64,000 nt of DNA from Deltaproteobacteria bacterium HGW-Deltaproteobacteria-15. GTDB taxonomy: Bacteria > Desulfobacterota > DSM-4660 > Desulfatiglandales > HGW-15. The stretch covers positions 62,001 to 126,000 of the forward strand of contig PHBH01000019.1 of NCBI GenBank assembly GCA_002840535.1, read 5' to 3'. The notes beneath the pieces are model-generated. The model made no database searches, was not told the DNA's origin, and was given only the letters and a program-made list of their open reading frames with translations. A program made the position numbers and the translations under genes. Below are positions 10,148-19,181 of this stretch, in pieces; positions within the stretch are counted from its first letter, which is position 1; the number at the start of each line of letters is the position of its first letter.

Positions 10148-11068
10148 TTATTCCTGCTTCCCTGCGTCCTTATACTTCCGATACGCCCGCAAGGGCAGCA
10201 GCAGTCCAAAAAATGGGATGATATAAAACGCGGCTACCATAGGTTCTTTCGGGGTGAAGAACTGGGAGCTGAAAACAAGGACGAGGACGTTGTTCATGAG
10301 GCCGAGGCAGATCACGGAAGCGAGCTGATCCTCCACGGGTCTCCCCCAGGAGAGAAGGAGTCCTGCAACGAGGTAGATTGCCCCGAGAACGAACGTCACA
10401 CCGACTGCGTCCAGAATGAGCATCGGCTGCTGCCGGAAATAGTCGGAATATGCCGAAAAAATCCCCAGGTTCGTTATCGCGAAGAGGACAAGAGAGATCC
10501 CATACTGCCTTTGCAGGAGCGCCAGGTAAAAACCTCTTGAAAACCTTCTCAGAGACTCGGCCAGCGCAAACGGGACAAAGACCACCAGCAGGAGCAGTCG
10601 GATCATGCTCGCGAGGGTAATATTCATTGTCTGACCGAACAGGAGATCCACAAGGGCGGGGAGAGTAAACGGGACCAGAAGGGACGACAGGACTACCACT
10701 ACAAGAACGAGCGGGCTGTTCGCCTGAACAAGATTGGAGAGGAAAGGCGCGACCACGCCTGTGGAGATCCCGGTAAGCAACAAGGCCGAGAGACTGTATG
10801 CCGGCCAGATGAGACGAAAGAGCAGCGCAACGCCGATTGGAAGCACGATCATTCTCAGCACCAGAAAGAGACAGATGACCAGGGCCTGGCTCCTGAGGAT
10901 GTCCCATATTGCGGATACACGAATGGAGAGGAAGCTGAGAAGAAGAAGGCTCATCATGCAGTAGATCGGGAACGGCTGAAACCAGGAAGAGAATCCCGGC
11001 GCCATGATCCCCACAAAGAGAGAGGAGAAGATCACTCCGAGCAGAACAAGATCCTTTGGGCGAAACAT
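10148..11068 (-). CDS. BASS-type (bile acid:sodium symporter family) transporter
   Basis: 306 residues, almost entirely hydrophobic, with about nine or ten membrane segments; it resembles the bile acid:sodium symporter superfamily (COG0385-like). FLVLRMIVLPIGVALLF and TGISTGVVAPFLSNLV resemble the segments where such proteins bind sodium. The substrate cannot be read from sequence. The ATG at 11068 is preferred over an in-frame ATG at 11113 because AAAGGATGG lies just upstream and the membrane segment then begins normally. It is divergent from the RpiR regulator gene across a 290-base gap. Confidence 0.75.
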   Translation of the reverse strand: MFRPKDLVLLGVIFSSLFVGIMAPGFSSWFQPFPIYCMMSLLLLSFLSIRVSAIWDILRSQALVICLFLVLRMIVLPIGVALLFRLIWPAYSLSALLLTGISTGVVAPFLSNLVQANSPLVLVVVVLSSLLVPFTLPALVDLLFGQTMNITLASMIRLLLLVVFVPFALAESLRRFSRGFYLALLQRQYGISLVLFAITNLGIFSAYSDYFRQQPMLILDAVGVTFVLGAIYLVAGLLLSWGRPVEDQLASVICLGLMNNVLVLVFSSQFFTPKEPMVAAFYIIPFFGLLLPLRAYRKYKDAGKQE

Positions 11069-11223
11069 TCTGTATCCATCCTTTTCCTGTGAGAATTTCC
11101 GCAAGGAAAACATGCAATCAAACAGTTATTTGATTACCTCGTCAAGCCAAAATCTCTGGACTTTCCTCTCTTGCTTGAAACTTTTCTACATATCTCACTT
11201 TTTTATTGACTAACTCTTGTTTT

Positions 11224-11240
11224 GTAGGAAAATTACAACA
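11224..11240. promoter_or_regulatory. inverted repeat, possible RpiR operator
   Basis: TTGTA-N7-TACAA lies in the divergent 11069-11360 gap, about 120 bases before the rpiR start. Symmetry and location fit an operator; nothing else supports it. The rest of the gap is AT-rich non-coding DNA. Confidence 0.25.
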
Positions 11241-11360
11241 CTCCTGTTTTTGATGACGACATCGTGACCTTTTCGGAGAAGACTACCCCGGGACCGGAAC
11301 AAATCGACAATGGCAATTTGTTAATGGACTTCTGACACACCACATTAGGGAAGATATATA

Positions 11361-12200
11361 GTGACCGACACCCTGACAAGCGTCCGAAACGCATTGGGCT
11401 CGCTCCGCAATTCTGAAAAGAAGGTAGCCAAGTGCATCATGGAGGACCCCCAGGCCGTTGTTTCTCTGTCCATCACGGAGCTGGCCGAAAGAGCGGGGAC
11501 CAGCGAACCTACGGTGATCCGGTTCTGCCGGAAGCTGGGCCTGAACGGCTACATGGAGCTCCGGCTCAACCTGGCAAGAGACATCCCTTCAGTGCAGCAG
11601 TTTTTTGAAAACGTGAGCGAGAAGGATACCCTTGCCCAGATTGTGGGGAAGATCTTGAGCGCACACAGGGAGGCGCTCAACAACACCTTGAACCGAGTAG
11701 ACCTGGAGGTGCTTGAGGCTTCAGTGAAGGTTCTCGGTTCGGCCCGGAGGGTGGAATTCTACGGCCTGGGCGGATCCGCCATTGTGGCCAAAGATGCCCA
11801 TCACAAGTTCTTCAGGCTCGGCATCTCCTGCATCGCCTACGATGACCCCCACATGCAGGTCATGTCCGCAGCACTCCTCACTCCCGAAGACGTGGCAGTG
11901 GCCATTTCCCACACAGGTTCAACCAAGGACATCATCGAAAGTGTGAAAGTCGCCAGGAAGGCCGGAGCGACGGTGATCGGCATCCTTGGCCAGGAGAAAT
12001 GCCCTCTTTCGAAGTTCTGTGATATCCCCATCTCGGTATACTCTCAGGAGGCTGCTCTCCGTCTGGCGCCCATGACCTCACGTCTCGCCCAAATGGCAAT
12101 CATCGACGTCTTGTTCGTCTCCGTGGCAATGAAAGGTTTCGAAGACACCGGGAACCGTCTGGACAAAGTGAAGCGCGCCCTGGTGGACAAACGATTCTGA
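11361..12200 (+). CDS. RpiR/MurR-family transcriptional regulator
   Basis: 279 residues. Residues 1-77 are an RpiR-type helix-turn-helix domain (SITELAERAGTSEPTVIRFC), and residues 125-260 a SIS sugar-phosphate-binding domain (FYGLGGSAIVAKDAHHKFF; AISHTGSTKDIIESVKVA). These regulators sense phosphorylated sugars and control neighbouring catabolic genes, so a KDG or KDPG-like effector is a reasonable guess. Start codon GTG at 11361 with AGGGAAG upstream. It is transcribed in the same direction as the TRAP transporter genes, which start 36 bases downstream. Confidence 0.92.
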   Translation: MTDTLTSVRNALGSLRNSEKKVAKCIMEDPQAVVSLSITELAERAGTSEPTVIRFCRKLGLNGYMELRLNLARDIPSVQQFFENVSEKDTLAQIVGKILSAHREALNNTLNRVDLEVLEASVKVLGSARRVEFYGLGGSAIVAKDAHHKFFRLGISCIAYDDPHMQVMSAALLTPEDVAVAISHTGSTKDIIESVKVARKAGATVIGILGQEKCPLSKFCDIPISVYSQEAALRLAPMTSRLAQMAIIDVLFVSVAMKGFEDTGNRLDKVKRALVDKRF

Positions 12201-12235
12201 GTCTCTAAGTGCAAGGGCCTGAAAGGGGCCGGATC

Positions 12236-14023
12236 ATGGCAACCCCGGCTGAGAAGCTGTTCGTCCGCGTCAATCAGTGGATCGTCGCCTCCATGTTGGG
12301 CGTCATGTTCATCCTGGTTTTCGCCAATGTGGTGACCCGTTACTGCCTCGGCTTTTCCATTGCCACGTCTGAGGAGGTCTCCACCTTCCTGATGATCGCC
12401 ATCACCTATCTCGGTGCAGGCCTGGCGCTCAGGGAAGGACGGCATGCCAGCATCGATTTCCTCCAGGACCGGCTGAGCGAGACCCCTCGCCGGGTTCTCC
12501 GGGCCTTTCTGGGCGGTGCGCTTCTCCTCTTCTTCCTCCTGCTGGCCTATTTCGGAGTAAAGCTTTGCATCCTGGGCTGGTCACAGGAGACTTCCGTCAC
12601 CCAGATCCCTCGGGGCATTCCCTATCTGGCCCTCCCCATAGGCTCGGTGGTGTTCGCAATCCACCTGGCCTTAATATTCAAACAATGGCTTGTGCGAAGC
12701 TGGGAACAGGTGGGTCCTGAGGATGAATCCGGGATGACGACCGTTCTCTTCCTGGTTTTCTTCCTGACACTGGCGCTTGGACTGCCGGTCTCTATGACCA
12801 TGGGACTATCGGGAATGGTCGCCGTTCTGGTGGATGGACGGTTTCCGGCCGTGGTGGTCCCGCAGCATCTGTTCAATGGAATAAGTTCCTTCCCCCTCAT
12901 GGCCGTCCCTTTCTTTGTCCTGGCAGCGGATCTCATGACCGCCACCGGCCTGACCGCCTCCCTTATGCAATTCGCAAACAACCTGGTGGGTCATATCCGG
13001 GGTGGGCTCGGGCACGTCAATGTCCTTGTCAGCATGCTCTTTGCCGGGGTGAGCGGTTCGGCTCTCGCGGATGCGGCCGGACCCGGCGCCATAGAGATGA
13101 GCATGATGCGAAAGGCCGGTTATGACGCAGCCTACGCAGGAGCCCTCAGCGCAGCCACCGCCACGATCGGGCCCATCATTCCCCCAAGCATCCTCATGGT
13201 GATCTATGCCATATCCGATGCAAGGGTCACTGTCGCAGGTCTTTTCCTGGCAGGAATCGGCCCAGGAATCCTCCTGGCGCTGGCTCTGGCTGCCATGAAC
13301 CACTGGATCTCCATCCGGCGTGGATACGTGTTCCGGAGCCGCCGGCCCGGACTTGGAGAACTGACCCGGAGTTTCGGACGGGCACTGCCCTCATTGGGTC
13401 TTCCTTTCGTCATCATGGCCGGGATTCTGGGCGGTATGTTCACACCCACCGAGGCGGCGGCCGTTGCCGTCGCCTATTCCCTGCTGGTCGGTTTTTTTCT
13501 CAGCCGCACCCTCAGGTGGGGAAACCTGGTGGAAGTGTTTACGCGAAGCAGTGTCACCTCGGCGGGGGTGCTTCTCATCGTCTCCATGGCCTCCATCTTC
13601 TCCTGGCTCCTGACCATCCTTCAGGTCCCGCAGGCCTTGGCTGCAGGGATCGCGAACCTCACCACCAGTCCCATTCTGGTCATGGTTCTTGTAGCCGTCA
13701 TCGTCTTTCTCTGCGGCATGCTGATCGACACGCTCCCGGCCCTTATCATCCTCGTGCCGGTGCTGGGGCCTCTTGTGGACAAATTCCACATCGATCCCCT
13801 TTACTTTGCCATGGCTGTGGTCCTGAACCTGACGATCGGCCTGGTTACGCCGCCCGTGGGGCCGGTGCTGTTCGTCATCAGCACAGTGGGCCGGGTTCGA
13901 TTTGAAGATCTCGTAAAAGCAGCAATACCGCTCATTGCAGCGGAAATGGTAGTGCTGATCGCGGTGATCGTCTTGCCGCCGATCAGCACCTTCATACCCA
14001 TGCTATTCGGGTTCACCCATTAA
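12236..14023 (+). CDS. dctQM: TRAP transporter permease, fused small and large subunits (DctQM)
   Basis: 595 residues. Residues 1-165 form the four-helix DctQ subunit (NQWIVASMLGVMFILVF; TSEEVSTFLMIAITYLGAG) and residues 170-595 the DctM subunit with about eleven helices (FAGVSGSALADAAGPGAIEM; PPSILMVIYAISDARV; TPTEAAAVAVAYSLL). The two are often separate genes and fusions are common. The complex imports carboxylates with a sodium gradient, taking substrate from the DctP protein encoded next. ATG at 12236 is chosen because AAGGGGCCGG precedes it; an in-frame GTG at 12209 lacks one. Confidence 0.94.
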   Translation: MATPAEKLFVRVNQWIVASMLGVMFILVFANVVTRYCLGFSIATSEEVSTFLMIAITYLGAGLALREGRHASIDFLQDRLSETPRRVLRAFLGGALLLFFLLLAYFGVKLCILGWSQETSVTQIPRGIPYLALPIGSVVFAIHLALIFKQWLVRSWEQVGPEDESGMTTVLFLVFFLTLALGLPVSMTMGLSGMVAVLVDGRFPAVVVPQHLFNGISSFPLMAVPFFVLAADLMTATGLTASLMQFANNLVGHIRGGLGHVNVLVSMLFAGVSGSALADAAGPGAIEMSMMRKAGYDAAYAGALSAATATIGPIIPPSILMVIYAISDARVTVAGLFLAGIGPGILLALALAAMNHWISIRRGYVFRSRRPGLGELTRSFGRALPSLGLPFVIMAGILGGMFTPTEAAAVAVAYSLLVGFFLSRTLRWGNLVEVFTRSSVTSAGVLLIVSMASIFSWLLTILQVPQALAAGIANLTTSPILVMVLVAVIVFLCGMLIDTLPALIILVPVLGPLVDKFHIDPLYFAMAVVLNLTIGLVTPPVGPVLFVISTVGRVRFEDLVKAAIPLIAAEMVVLIAVIVLPPISTFIPMLFGFTH

Positions 14024-14041
14024 ATGGAGGAGGTATTCGGT

Positions 14042-15082
14042 ATGCAAAAGGTACACGGATCTGTGAAACTAGCATTGTTCCTGCTGTGCTGCATGGGCGC
14101 CGTGGTATTGGCCGTTGGCGCGCCTGTCTGGGCCGCCCCCAAGGTGATGAAGTACGGTCATTTCCAGCCGGCCAAGCTGGACCAGCCAAAGCATGCGGCT
14201 GCTCTGGCCTTCAAGAACTATGTGGAGGCAAACACCAAAGGATCCATCAAGGTTGAGGTTTATCCGGCAGGTCAGCTCGGCAATGAAGTTACCGTCATCG
14301 AGGGGCTGAAGCTGGGCACCATGGAGTTGATCGTGCTCCATGACGGCCCCATCTCGACCTTTTACAAGCCGTTCATGCTCTATGCTATCCCCTACCTCTT
14401 CGACGATCAGGCTATGGCATGGAGCGTAGTCGACGGTCCCTTTGGAAAGGAGATGGCCGCCGACATGGTCAAGAAGACGGGGGTCCGCATGATGGCGCTG
14501 GGGGACAACGGTATCCGCCACTTCACCAACAGCAAGAGACCCATCAAGAGCCCGGACGACATGAAGGGGCTTAAGATTCGCGTCATGCCGGGCCCCATCT
14601 GGAGCAAACTCGTGGAGTCGCTGGGCGCCAGCCCCTCGCCTGTTCCATGGGGCGAGCTTCCCGCAGCACTCCAGCAGGGCGTCGTCGACGGTCAGGAAAA
14701 CGGGGTCACCAACATCCTGGCCGCGAGCCTCTACCAGAGCCAGAAATACATCTCCCTGGACGGCCACGTTTACAGCTGGCACGCCTATCTCATGAATGAC
14801 AAATTTTTCAGTGGTCTTACCCCGGAGGAGCAGCAGGTGGTGCTCAAGGGTATCCGGATTGCAAAGATTATTCATCGGGGCATGACTTGCGCTCAGGATT
14901 TGAATGCCCCAACCATGCTGGGAAGCCTCGGCATGGAGGTTACGCCCCTTGCCCCGGAGCAGGTGGCCGCTTTCCGCAACAAGGCGCAGCCTGCGGTGAG
15001 GGCATGGGTTGAAGAGCAGATCGGCAAGGAATGGGTGGAGAAGCTCTTCTCCGCCGTGGAGGCATACAAAAAGGAAAAATAA
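14042..15082 (+). CDS. dctP: TRAP transporter substrate-binding protein, DctP family
   Basis: 346 residues with a signal peptide (hydrophobic residues 9-26, Ala-rich cleavage region ending VWAAP) directing it to the periplasm. The DctP fold is marked by LPAALQQGVVDGQENGVTN, and the arginine in KGLKIRVMPGP normally contacts the substrate carboxylate. The ligand is probably a sugar acid, judging from the enzymes downstream. The ATG at 14042 follows GGAGGAGG; the earlier in-frame ATG at 14024 lies upstream of that site. Confidence 0.94.
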   Translation: MQKVHGSVKLALFLLCCMGAVVLAVGAPVWAAPKVMKYGHFQPAKLDQPKHAAALAFKNYVEANTKGSIKVEVYPAGQLGNEVTVIEGLKLGTMELIVLHDGPISTFYKPFMLYAIPYLFDDQAMAWSVVDGPFGKEMAADMVKKTGVRMMALGDNGIRHFTNSKRPIKSPDDMKGLKIRVMPGPIWSKLVESLGASPSPVPWGELPAALQQGVVDGQENGVTNILAASLYQSQKYISLDGHVYSWHAYLMNDKFFSGLTPEEQQVVLKGIRIAKIIHRGMTCAQDLNAPTMLGSLGMEVTPLAPEQVAAFRNKAQPAVRAWVEEQIGKEWVEKLFSAVEAYKKEK

Positions 15083-15182
15083 ATTGAGATTCAACACGAC
15101 CGGCGGCGGGCTCGGGGTGGTTCTTCTGAAGACCGAGGAACCGCGGACCCGTCACCGGCCCTTTGGTTTCAGGAGAGAAACG

Positions 15183-15833
15183 ATGTACTCGAAAATCAGC
15201 ATAGAGGGATACATGAAGGTCTCCACAGCCTCGGTTTCCGATGCCGTGGACAAGATCGCCGGAAAAAGGGGCTACATGGATCATGCCATCAAACCCCGGA
15301 TCAGCGAGAAAAAGATCGTGGGCCCTGCCGTAACCATCCTGGAAAGCGCCACCGAGGAGTTCCTTCCCCCGCAGCACGCCCTGGATGCCATCGACGAGTC
15401 CCCTGAAGGGAGCGTCATTGTTATTGGCATCAACGGCGAGTCCGAAGTGGCCGTGTGGGGAGGGCTCATGACAGCGGGGGCGGAAGTGAACCGGTTGGCC
15501 GGTGCGGTGCTGGATGGTGGCGTGCGGGATGTGACAGAGATCCGCCGCGATTCCGATTTCCAGGTCTTTGCGCGAAGCGTATCCCCGGGAACGACACTGG
15601 GACGCTTCAAAACCCTTGCCGCCAATGTGCCGGTTCTGTGTGGCGGTATCATGGTGCATCCCGGCGATCTTATCGTCGCCGATCTGGACGGTGTAGTGGT
15701 GGTGCCCATGGCCAACGTTGAGGACGTGCTCCGCATGGCCACGGAGATCGAAGTGCGTGAGGCCGAGCAGGCCAGGCTGATCCGGGAGACCGGTTCGCTC
15801 CGCGAAGGGTTGGCAAAGTACGGCCGGATCTAA
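15183..15833 (+). CDS. RraA-family protein (aldolase/decarboxylase-like)
   Basis: 216 residues of the RraA fold. The core VWGGLMTAGAEVNRLAG and VLDGGVRDVTEIR carries the GG(L)xTxxA loop and the DGxxRD motif, where Arg and Asp bind substrate and magnesium in 4-hydroxy-4-methyl-2-oxoglutarate aldolases. Family members include oxaloacetate decarboxylases, aldolases and RNase E inhibitors, so the reaction is undetermined. Placement between TRAP transporter and KDG kinase implies action on a sugar acid or 2-oxo acid. CAGGAGAG lies six bases before the ATG. Confidence 0.88.
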   Translation: MYSKISIEGYMKVSTASVSDAVDKIAGKRGYMDHAIKPRISEKKIVGPAVTILESATEEFLPPQHALDAIDESPEGSVIVIGINGESEVAVWGGLMTAGAEVNRLAGAVLDGGVRDVTEIRRDSDFQVFARSVSPGTTLGRFKTLAANVPVLCGGIMVHPGDLIVADLDGVVVVPMANVEDVLRMATEIEVREAEQARLIRETGSLREGLAKYGRI

Positions 15834-15844
15834 GGGAGATTGGG

Positions 15845-16813
15845 ATGAGCATCGATATTGTCGCGCTTGGGGAACCGATGCTGGAATTCAATGCATCGGA
15901 AGAAGGAACTCTCTTCGAGGTTGGGGCGTTCCTGGTCGGCTGGGGAGGCGATACCTCCAACTTCTCCGTTGCAGCAAGCAGGGCCGGAAGCAGGGTAGGG
16001 TACATTACGCGCTTAGGAGAGGACGAGTTCGGAGAGAGCTTCCTGCGGCTCTGGCAGAGGGAAGGGGTAGACACCCGTTTTGTAGAAAGGGATCCGGCGG
16101 CCCCCACCGGGATCTATTTCATCTCAAGGGCAGAGGGCAGGCATCATTTCACCTATTACCGTAAGGATTCGGCTGCGAGCCGTATGACACCGGATTTCTT
16201 GCCCGCCGACTATATCAGAAACGCCAGACTCCTTCACGTGTCAGGGATCAGCCAGGGAATCAGCGATGCGGCCTGTGACACGGTGTTTGCCGCTGTTGGC
16301 GTTGCCCGGGCCGCCGGAGTGCTGGTCTCCTATGATCCTAACTTCAGGCCCAAACTGTGGCCTCTGGAAAGGGCCAGGGCTGTCATTCACGAAGCCATCC
16401 GGCAAGCGGACCTGGTTTTCCCGAGCCTTGAAGACGCCAGGGCGCTGAGCGGGCTGGAAGATCCAGAAGAGATCGCAAGATACTATCTGGATCTGGGACC
16501 GAAGGTGGTTGTCCTGAAACTGGGGGGCGACGGCGCCATGCTGGCAACGTCCGGTGAAGGGGAGCCGCCGTCCGCACCCGTGACTCGGAGATTCCCGCCT
16601 CAAAAAGTGGAATCCGTGGACATGTCCGGCGCCGGAGATACTTTCGACGCTTATTTCGTGCACGGCTTCCTGTCCGGCTGGTCCCCTGAAAAATGCACCC
16701 AATTCGCGAATGCCGCCGCTGCCTTGACCACCACCGGGCTCGGCTGTGTTACTCCCGTTCCGGTGCGTTCCCGCGTGGAGGCTCTTCTCGGATGGAAGGA
16801 AGAGGGGCTGTAA
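15845..16813 (+). CDS. kdgK: 2-keto-3-deoxygluconate kinase-like sugar kinase (PfkB family)
   Basis: 322 residues. It probably phosphorylates 2-keto-3-deoxygluconate (KDG) to KDPG. N-terminal GEPMLEFNASEEG and GWGGDTSNFSVAASRAG are the substrate-side motifs of this group, and MSGAGDTFDAYFVHG is the PfkB C-terminal signature with the GAGD anion hole and catalytic Asp. Eleven bases follow RraA, so they share a transcript. The KDPG aldolase gene at 18165 supplies the next step. Specificity for KDG rather than another sugar is inferred from that pairing. Confidence 0.88.
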   Translation: MSIDIVALGEPMLEFNASEEGTLFEVGAFLVGWGGDTSNFSVAASRAGSRVGYITRLGEDEFGESFLRLWQREGVDTRFVERDPAAPTGIYFISRAEGRHHFTYYRKDSAASRMTPDFLPADYIRNARLLHVSGISQGISDAACDTVFAAVGVARAAGVLVSYDPNFRPKLWPLERARAVIHEAIRQADLVFPSLEDARALSGLEDPEEIARYYLDLGPKVVVLKLGGDGAMLATSGEGEPPSAPVTRRFPPQKVESVDMSGAGDTFDAYFVHGFLSGWSPEKCTQFANAAAALTTTGLGCVTPVPVRSRVEALLGWKEEGL

Positions 16814-16844
16814 AGAGAGCGGTCGGGGGAGGTTGGAGACCCGT

Positions 16845-17021
16845 TCCACAGATTAGACAGATTTCTCAGATTATCTGTGTTCATCTGCGGAATCTGTGGA
16901 ATCTGTGGATGACAGTGCCTTGGTGGTTTAATTCAGCGGTTTTGATTCGATATTCGAAGTTCATCTTTCGAAGAGGTTCCAAAGTCCGACCTCTGATCTC
17001 TGACTTCTGACCTCTGTTTCC
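16845..17021 (+). repeat. ATCTGTG phrase and TCTGNCY heptamers
   Basis: 16845-16914 holds AGATTAGACAGATT and ATCTGTGGAATCTGTGG units; 16985-17021 holds four heptamers ending in the ribosome-site region of the next gene. A degenerate TTCGATATTCGAAGTTC phrase lies between. Confidence 0.7.
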
Positions 17022-17037
17022 CAGGTGGTGAATGCCA

Positions 17038-18009
17038 ATGTCAAAATACAGAGTAGCTGTCGTCAGTCTGGGATATGAGTCTTATGAGACGGAGAAGGAG
17101 ATCCTGGACCCTCTTGGCGCCGAGATCGTCCTGGCCACTCGCGACTGCCTCACGGAGCAGGAAGTCATCGATGTTGCCGCCGGGGCGGATGCCATCCTGG
17201 TGAGGGAGGCGCCCATCGGGGCGAGGGTGCTCGATCGTCTCGATCGCCTTAAGGTGGTCGCCCGCTACGGCGTAGGCGTTGACAATATCGACCTGGGAAG
17301 GGCCAAAGAGAAGAGGATCTATGTTGCAAACGTTCCCGGTTACGGCACCGAGGAAGTGTCCGACCATGCCGTGGCCCTGCTCCTCGCCTGCGTGAGAACC
17401 CTCCTGGTTCGTGACAGAAGGCTTCGTGAAGGGAGATTTGAAACGGATATCCAGGACCCTCTCTATCGGACGACCGGCAAGGTCCTGGGCCTCATCGGAT
17501 ACGGTCGGATCGGACGCGCGTTCCACCGGAAATGGAAAGGATTCCTGCCCGGAAGGGTACTCGTGTTCGATCCCTATGCCCATGACCGGATTCCCGAGGA
17601 AAGCGGTGTGGAGACCACGGATCTCGACACGCTTCTGGCAGAATCCGATTACATCTCCATCCACGCCCCGCTCACTCCGGAGACGAGACATTTGATCGAT
17701 GAGCACGGTTTTCAGAGGATGAAGAGAACAGCGGTGCTGGTCAATACCTCCAGGGGCGAGATCGTTGATGAACCGGCTCTTGTGAAAGCTCTGCAGGAGG
17801 GAACGATTCTGGCTGCGGGAATTGATGTGTTTGAAAAGGAACCCATAGAGAAGACCCATCCCCTCCTGGCGCTGCCCAATGCCGTACTCACCGGGCACGT
17901 GGGCTGGTATTCCAAAGATGCGGTGCGGGAGTTGCAGACCCGTGCCGCGCAGGAAATCGCCAGGGTGTTTCAGGGCCAACAGCCGATATGCTGGGTAAAC
18001 CGGTGGTAG
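17038..18009 (+). CDS. D-2-hydroxyacid dehydrogenase (C-terminal-binding-protein-like)
   Basis: 323 residues. NAD-binding loop GLIGYGRIGRAF at about residues 150-160. Catalytic Arg is in VNTSRGEIVDE, Glu in GIDVFEKEP, and His in TGHVGWYSKDA; the HxxWYS ending resembles the CtBP-like group. It interconverts a 2-hydroxyacid and a 2-oxoacid, probably a sugar-acid intermediate here. AGGTGGTGA (17023-17031) places the start at ATG 17038 better than at the in-frame ATG 17032. Although separated from kdgK by repeats, it keeps strand and pathway context. Confidence 0.86.
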   Translation: MSKYRVAVVSLGYESYETEKEILDPLGAEIVLATRDCLTEQEVIDVAAGADAILVREAPIGARVLDRLDRLKVVARYGVGVDNIDLGRAKEKRIYVANVPGYGTEEVSDHAVALLLACVRTLLVRDRRLREGRFETDIQDPLYRTTGKVLGLIGYGRIGRAFHRKWKGFLPGRVLVFDPYAHDRIPEESGVETTDLDTLLAESDYISIHAPLTPETRHLIDEHGFQRMKRTAVLVNTSRGEIVDEPALVKALQEGTILAAGIDVFEKEPIEKTHPLLALPNAVLTGHVGWYSKDAVRELQTRAAQEIARVFQGQQPICWVNRW

Positions 18010-18086
18010 ACTCCGCGGTCGTGTTCCCGTGCGTGTCGGCAAATGGTTTTGATACGTCCAACTTTTCTTCACACTCTTTTCACGTC

Positions 18087-18106
18087 ATTCCCGCGCAGGC
18101 GGGAAT
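18087..18106. repeat. ATTCCCGC palindrome
   Basis: ATTCCCGC-GCAG-GCGGGAAT, a perfect 8-bp stem within CGTCATTCCCGC...GGGAATCCA, a palindromic repeat common in many proteobacteria. Lies in the 18010-18164 gap. Confidence 0.7.
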
Positions 18107-18164
18107 CCACTTTTGACGAAACAAGGAACTACGTCGCACTGCACTGGTGTATGAGGAAGCCCAC

Positions 18165-18824
18165 GTGGATAAAACAACTGTCTTTGGAAAACTTGTCGAA
18201 ACAGGCATAGTGCCCGTCATTCGAGCCGATACGGAGAAGGAAACGCTGCTCGCTATTGAGGCGCTTCTCGCCGGCGGAATCCCCGTTGCTGAGATTACAA
18301 TGACGGTTCCGGATGCCATCACGATCATAGAACGCTGTGTCCGGGATTTTGCCGATCGCCTCCTCGTCGGCGCAGGCACCGTGACAGACAGTGCCACCTG
18401 CGCCAAAGCCATTGCGGCCGGAAGCCGGTTTGTGGTGACCCCTGCCGTGAAAACGGAGGTCATCGAATTGTGTCGCAAAGAGGGGGTCTGTGTTATCGGC
18501 GGGGCCCTGACCCCCACTGAGATACTCGCCGTGTGGGAGGCTGGAGCGGACGCCGTGAAGATCTTTCCTGCCAAGGCGGTCGGGGGGCCCGCTTATATCC
18601 GGATGATCCATGAACCCATGCCGCATATCCCGCTCGTCCCGACAGGAGGGGTATCGCTTGAAACGGTTGAGGGATATTTTGACGCAGGGGCGGCTTTCGT
18701 TGGGTCGGGGGGCGATCTGGTCAACCGACGGTTTCTGAAAAACGGAGAGCGGGGTCTGATCACCGAACGGGCCGCCGAGTACCTGTCCAGGATCAAGGAA
18801 ATCCGATCCGGAAAGAGACCGTGA
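18165..18824 (+). CDS. eda: 2-dehydro-3-deoxy-phosphogluconate aldolase
   Basis: 219 residues, usual length for Eda. It splits KDPG into pyruvate and glyceraldehyde 3-phosphate. The Schiff-base lysine is in DAVKIFPAKAVGG, the general base Glu in VAEITMTVP, and IVPVIRAD, AGTVTDS and PTGGVSLET are family blocks. I take GTG at 18165 because GAGGA (18153-18157) sits seven bases upstream; an in-frame GTG at 18147 would add six residues. It closes the sugar-acid cluster. Confidence 0.92.
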   Translation: MDKTTVFGKLVETGIVPVIRADTEKETLLAIEALLAGGIPVAEITMTVPDAITIIERCVRDFADRLLVGAGTVTDSATCAKAIAAGSRFVVTPAVKTEVIELCRKEGVCVIGGALTPTEILAVWEAGADAVKIFPAKAVGGPAYIRMIHEPMPHIPLVPTGGVSLETVEGYFDAGAAFVGSGGDLVNRRFLKNGERGLITERAAEYLSRIKEIRSGKRP

Positions 18825-18910
18825 GTAAACGTGCCGGCACTGATGATTGAGGCTCCATCCGCATGTCTTCGAAACAGGACCCACAGATCTCTGCCGGAGT
18901 TCATCCCAAC

Positions 18911-19174
18911 CTATTTGTGAGACACGATCTCGTCCTTCAGGAAAACCTCATGATACTCCTTCTCACTGAGGTACTTCTTGAGAAGGCCGCCAAGAAGATC
19001 GAAGAGCGCGGACAAATCCGACGGTGACATTCGTTCGCGCATGAGGGCCATGTTAGCGTCATCGGCGAACTTCTGCAGATACCAGGTGAGGGTTGCCTTG
19101 TCCGCTTCCGGTTCCAGCCCGAATGCGACCGGCCCATCATACTCCTCTACAAATCTGTGGCTGTGCCTGCTCAT
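18911..19174 (-). CDS. small hypothetical protein
   Basis: 87 residues, highly charged, predicted helical, with no signal peptide or membrane segment. I do not recognise a family. It lies seven bases downstream of degP on the same strand and is probably co-transcribed with it. Sequence features: an acidic middle (GLEPEADKATLTWYLQKF) and a leucine-rich stretch SALFDLLGGLLKKYL. Confidence 0.6.
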   Translation of the reverse strand: MSRHSHRFVEEYDGPVAFGLEPEADKATLTWYLQKFADDANMALMRERMSPSDLSALFDLLGGLLKKYLSEKEYHEVFLKDEIVSHK

Positions 19175-19181
19175 GAGAGAC

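Noticed and set aside
12209-12235. Upstream GTG start for the TRAP permease
   Set aside because: ATG 12236 has a better ribosome site and begins at the conserved N-terminus.
14069-15097. 342-codon minus-strand open frame
   Set aside because: Antisense to dctP, which has signal peptide and family motifs.
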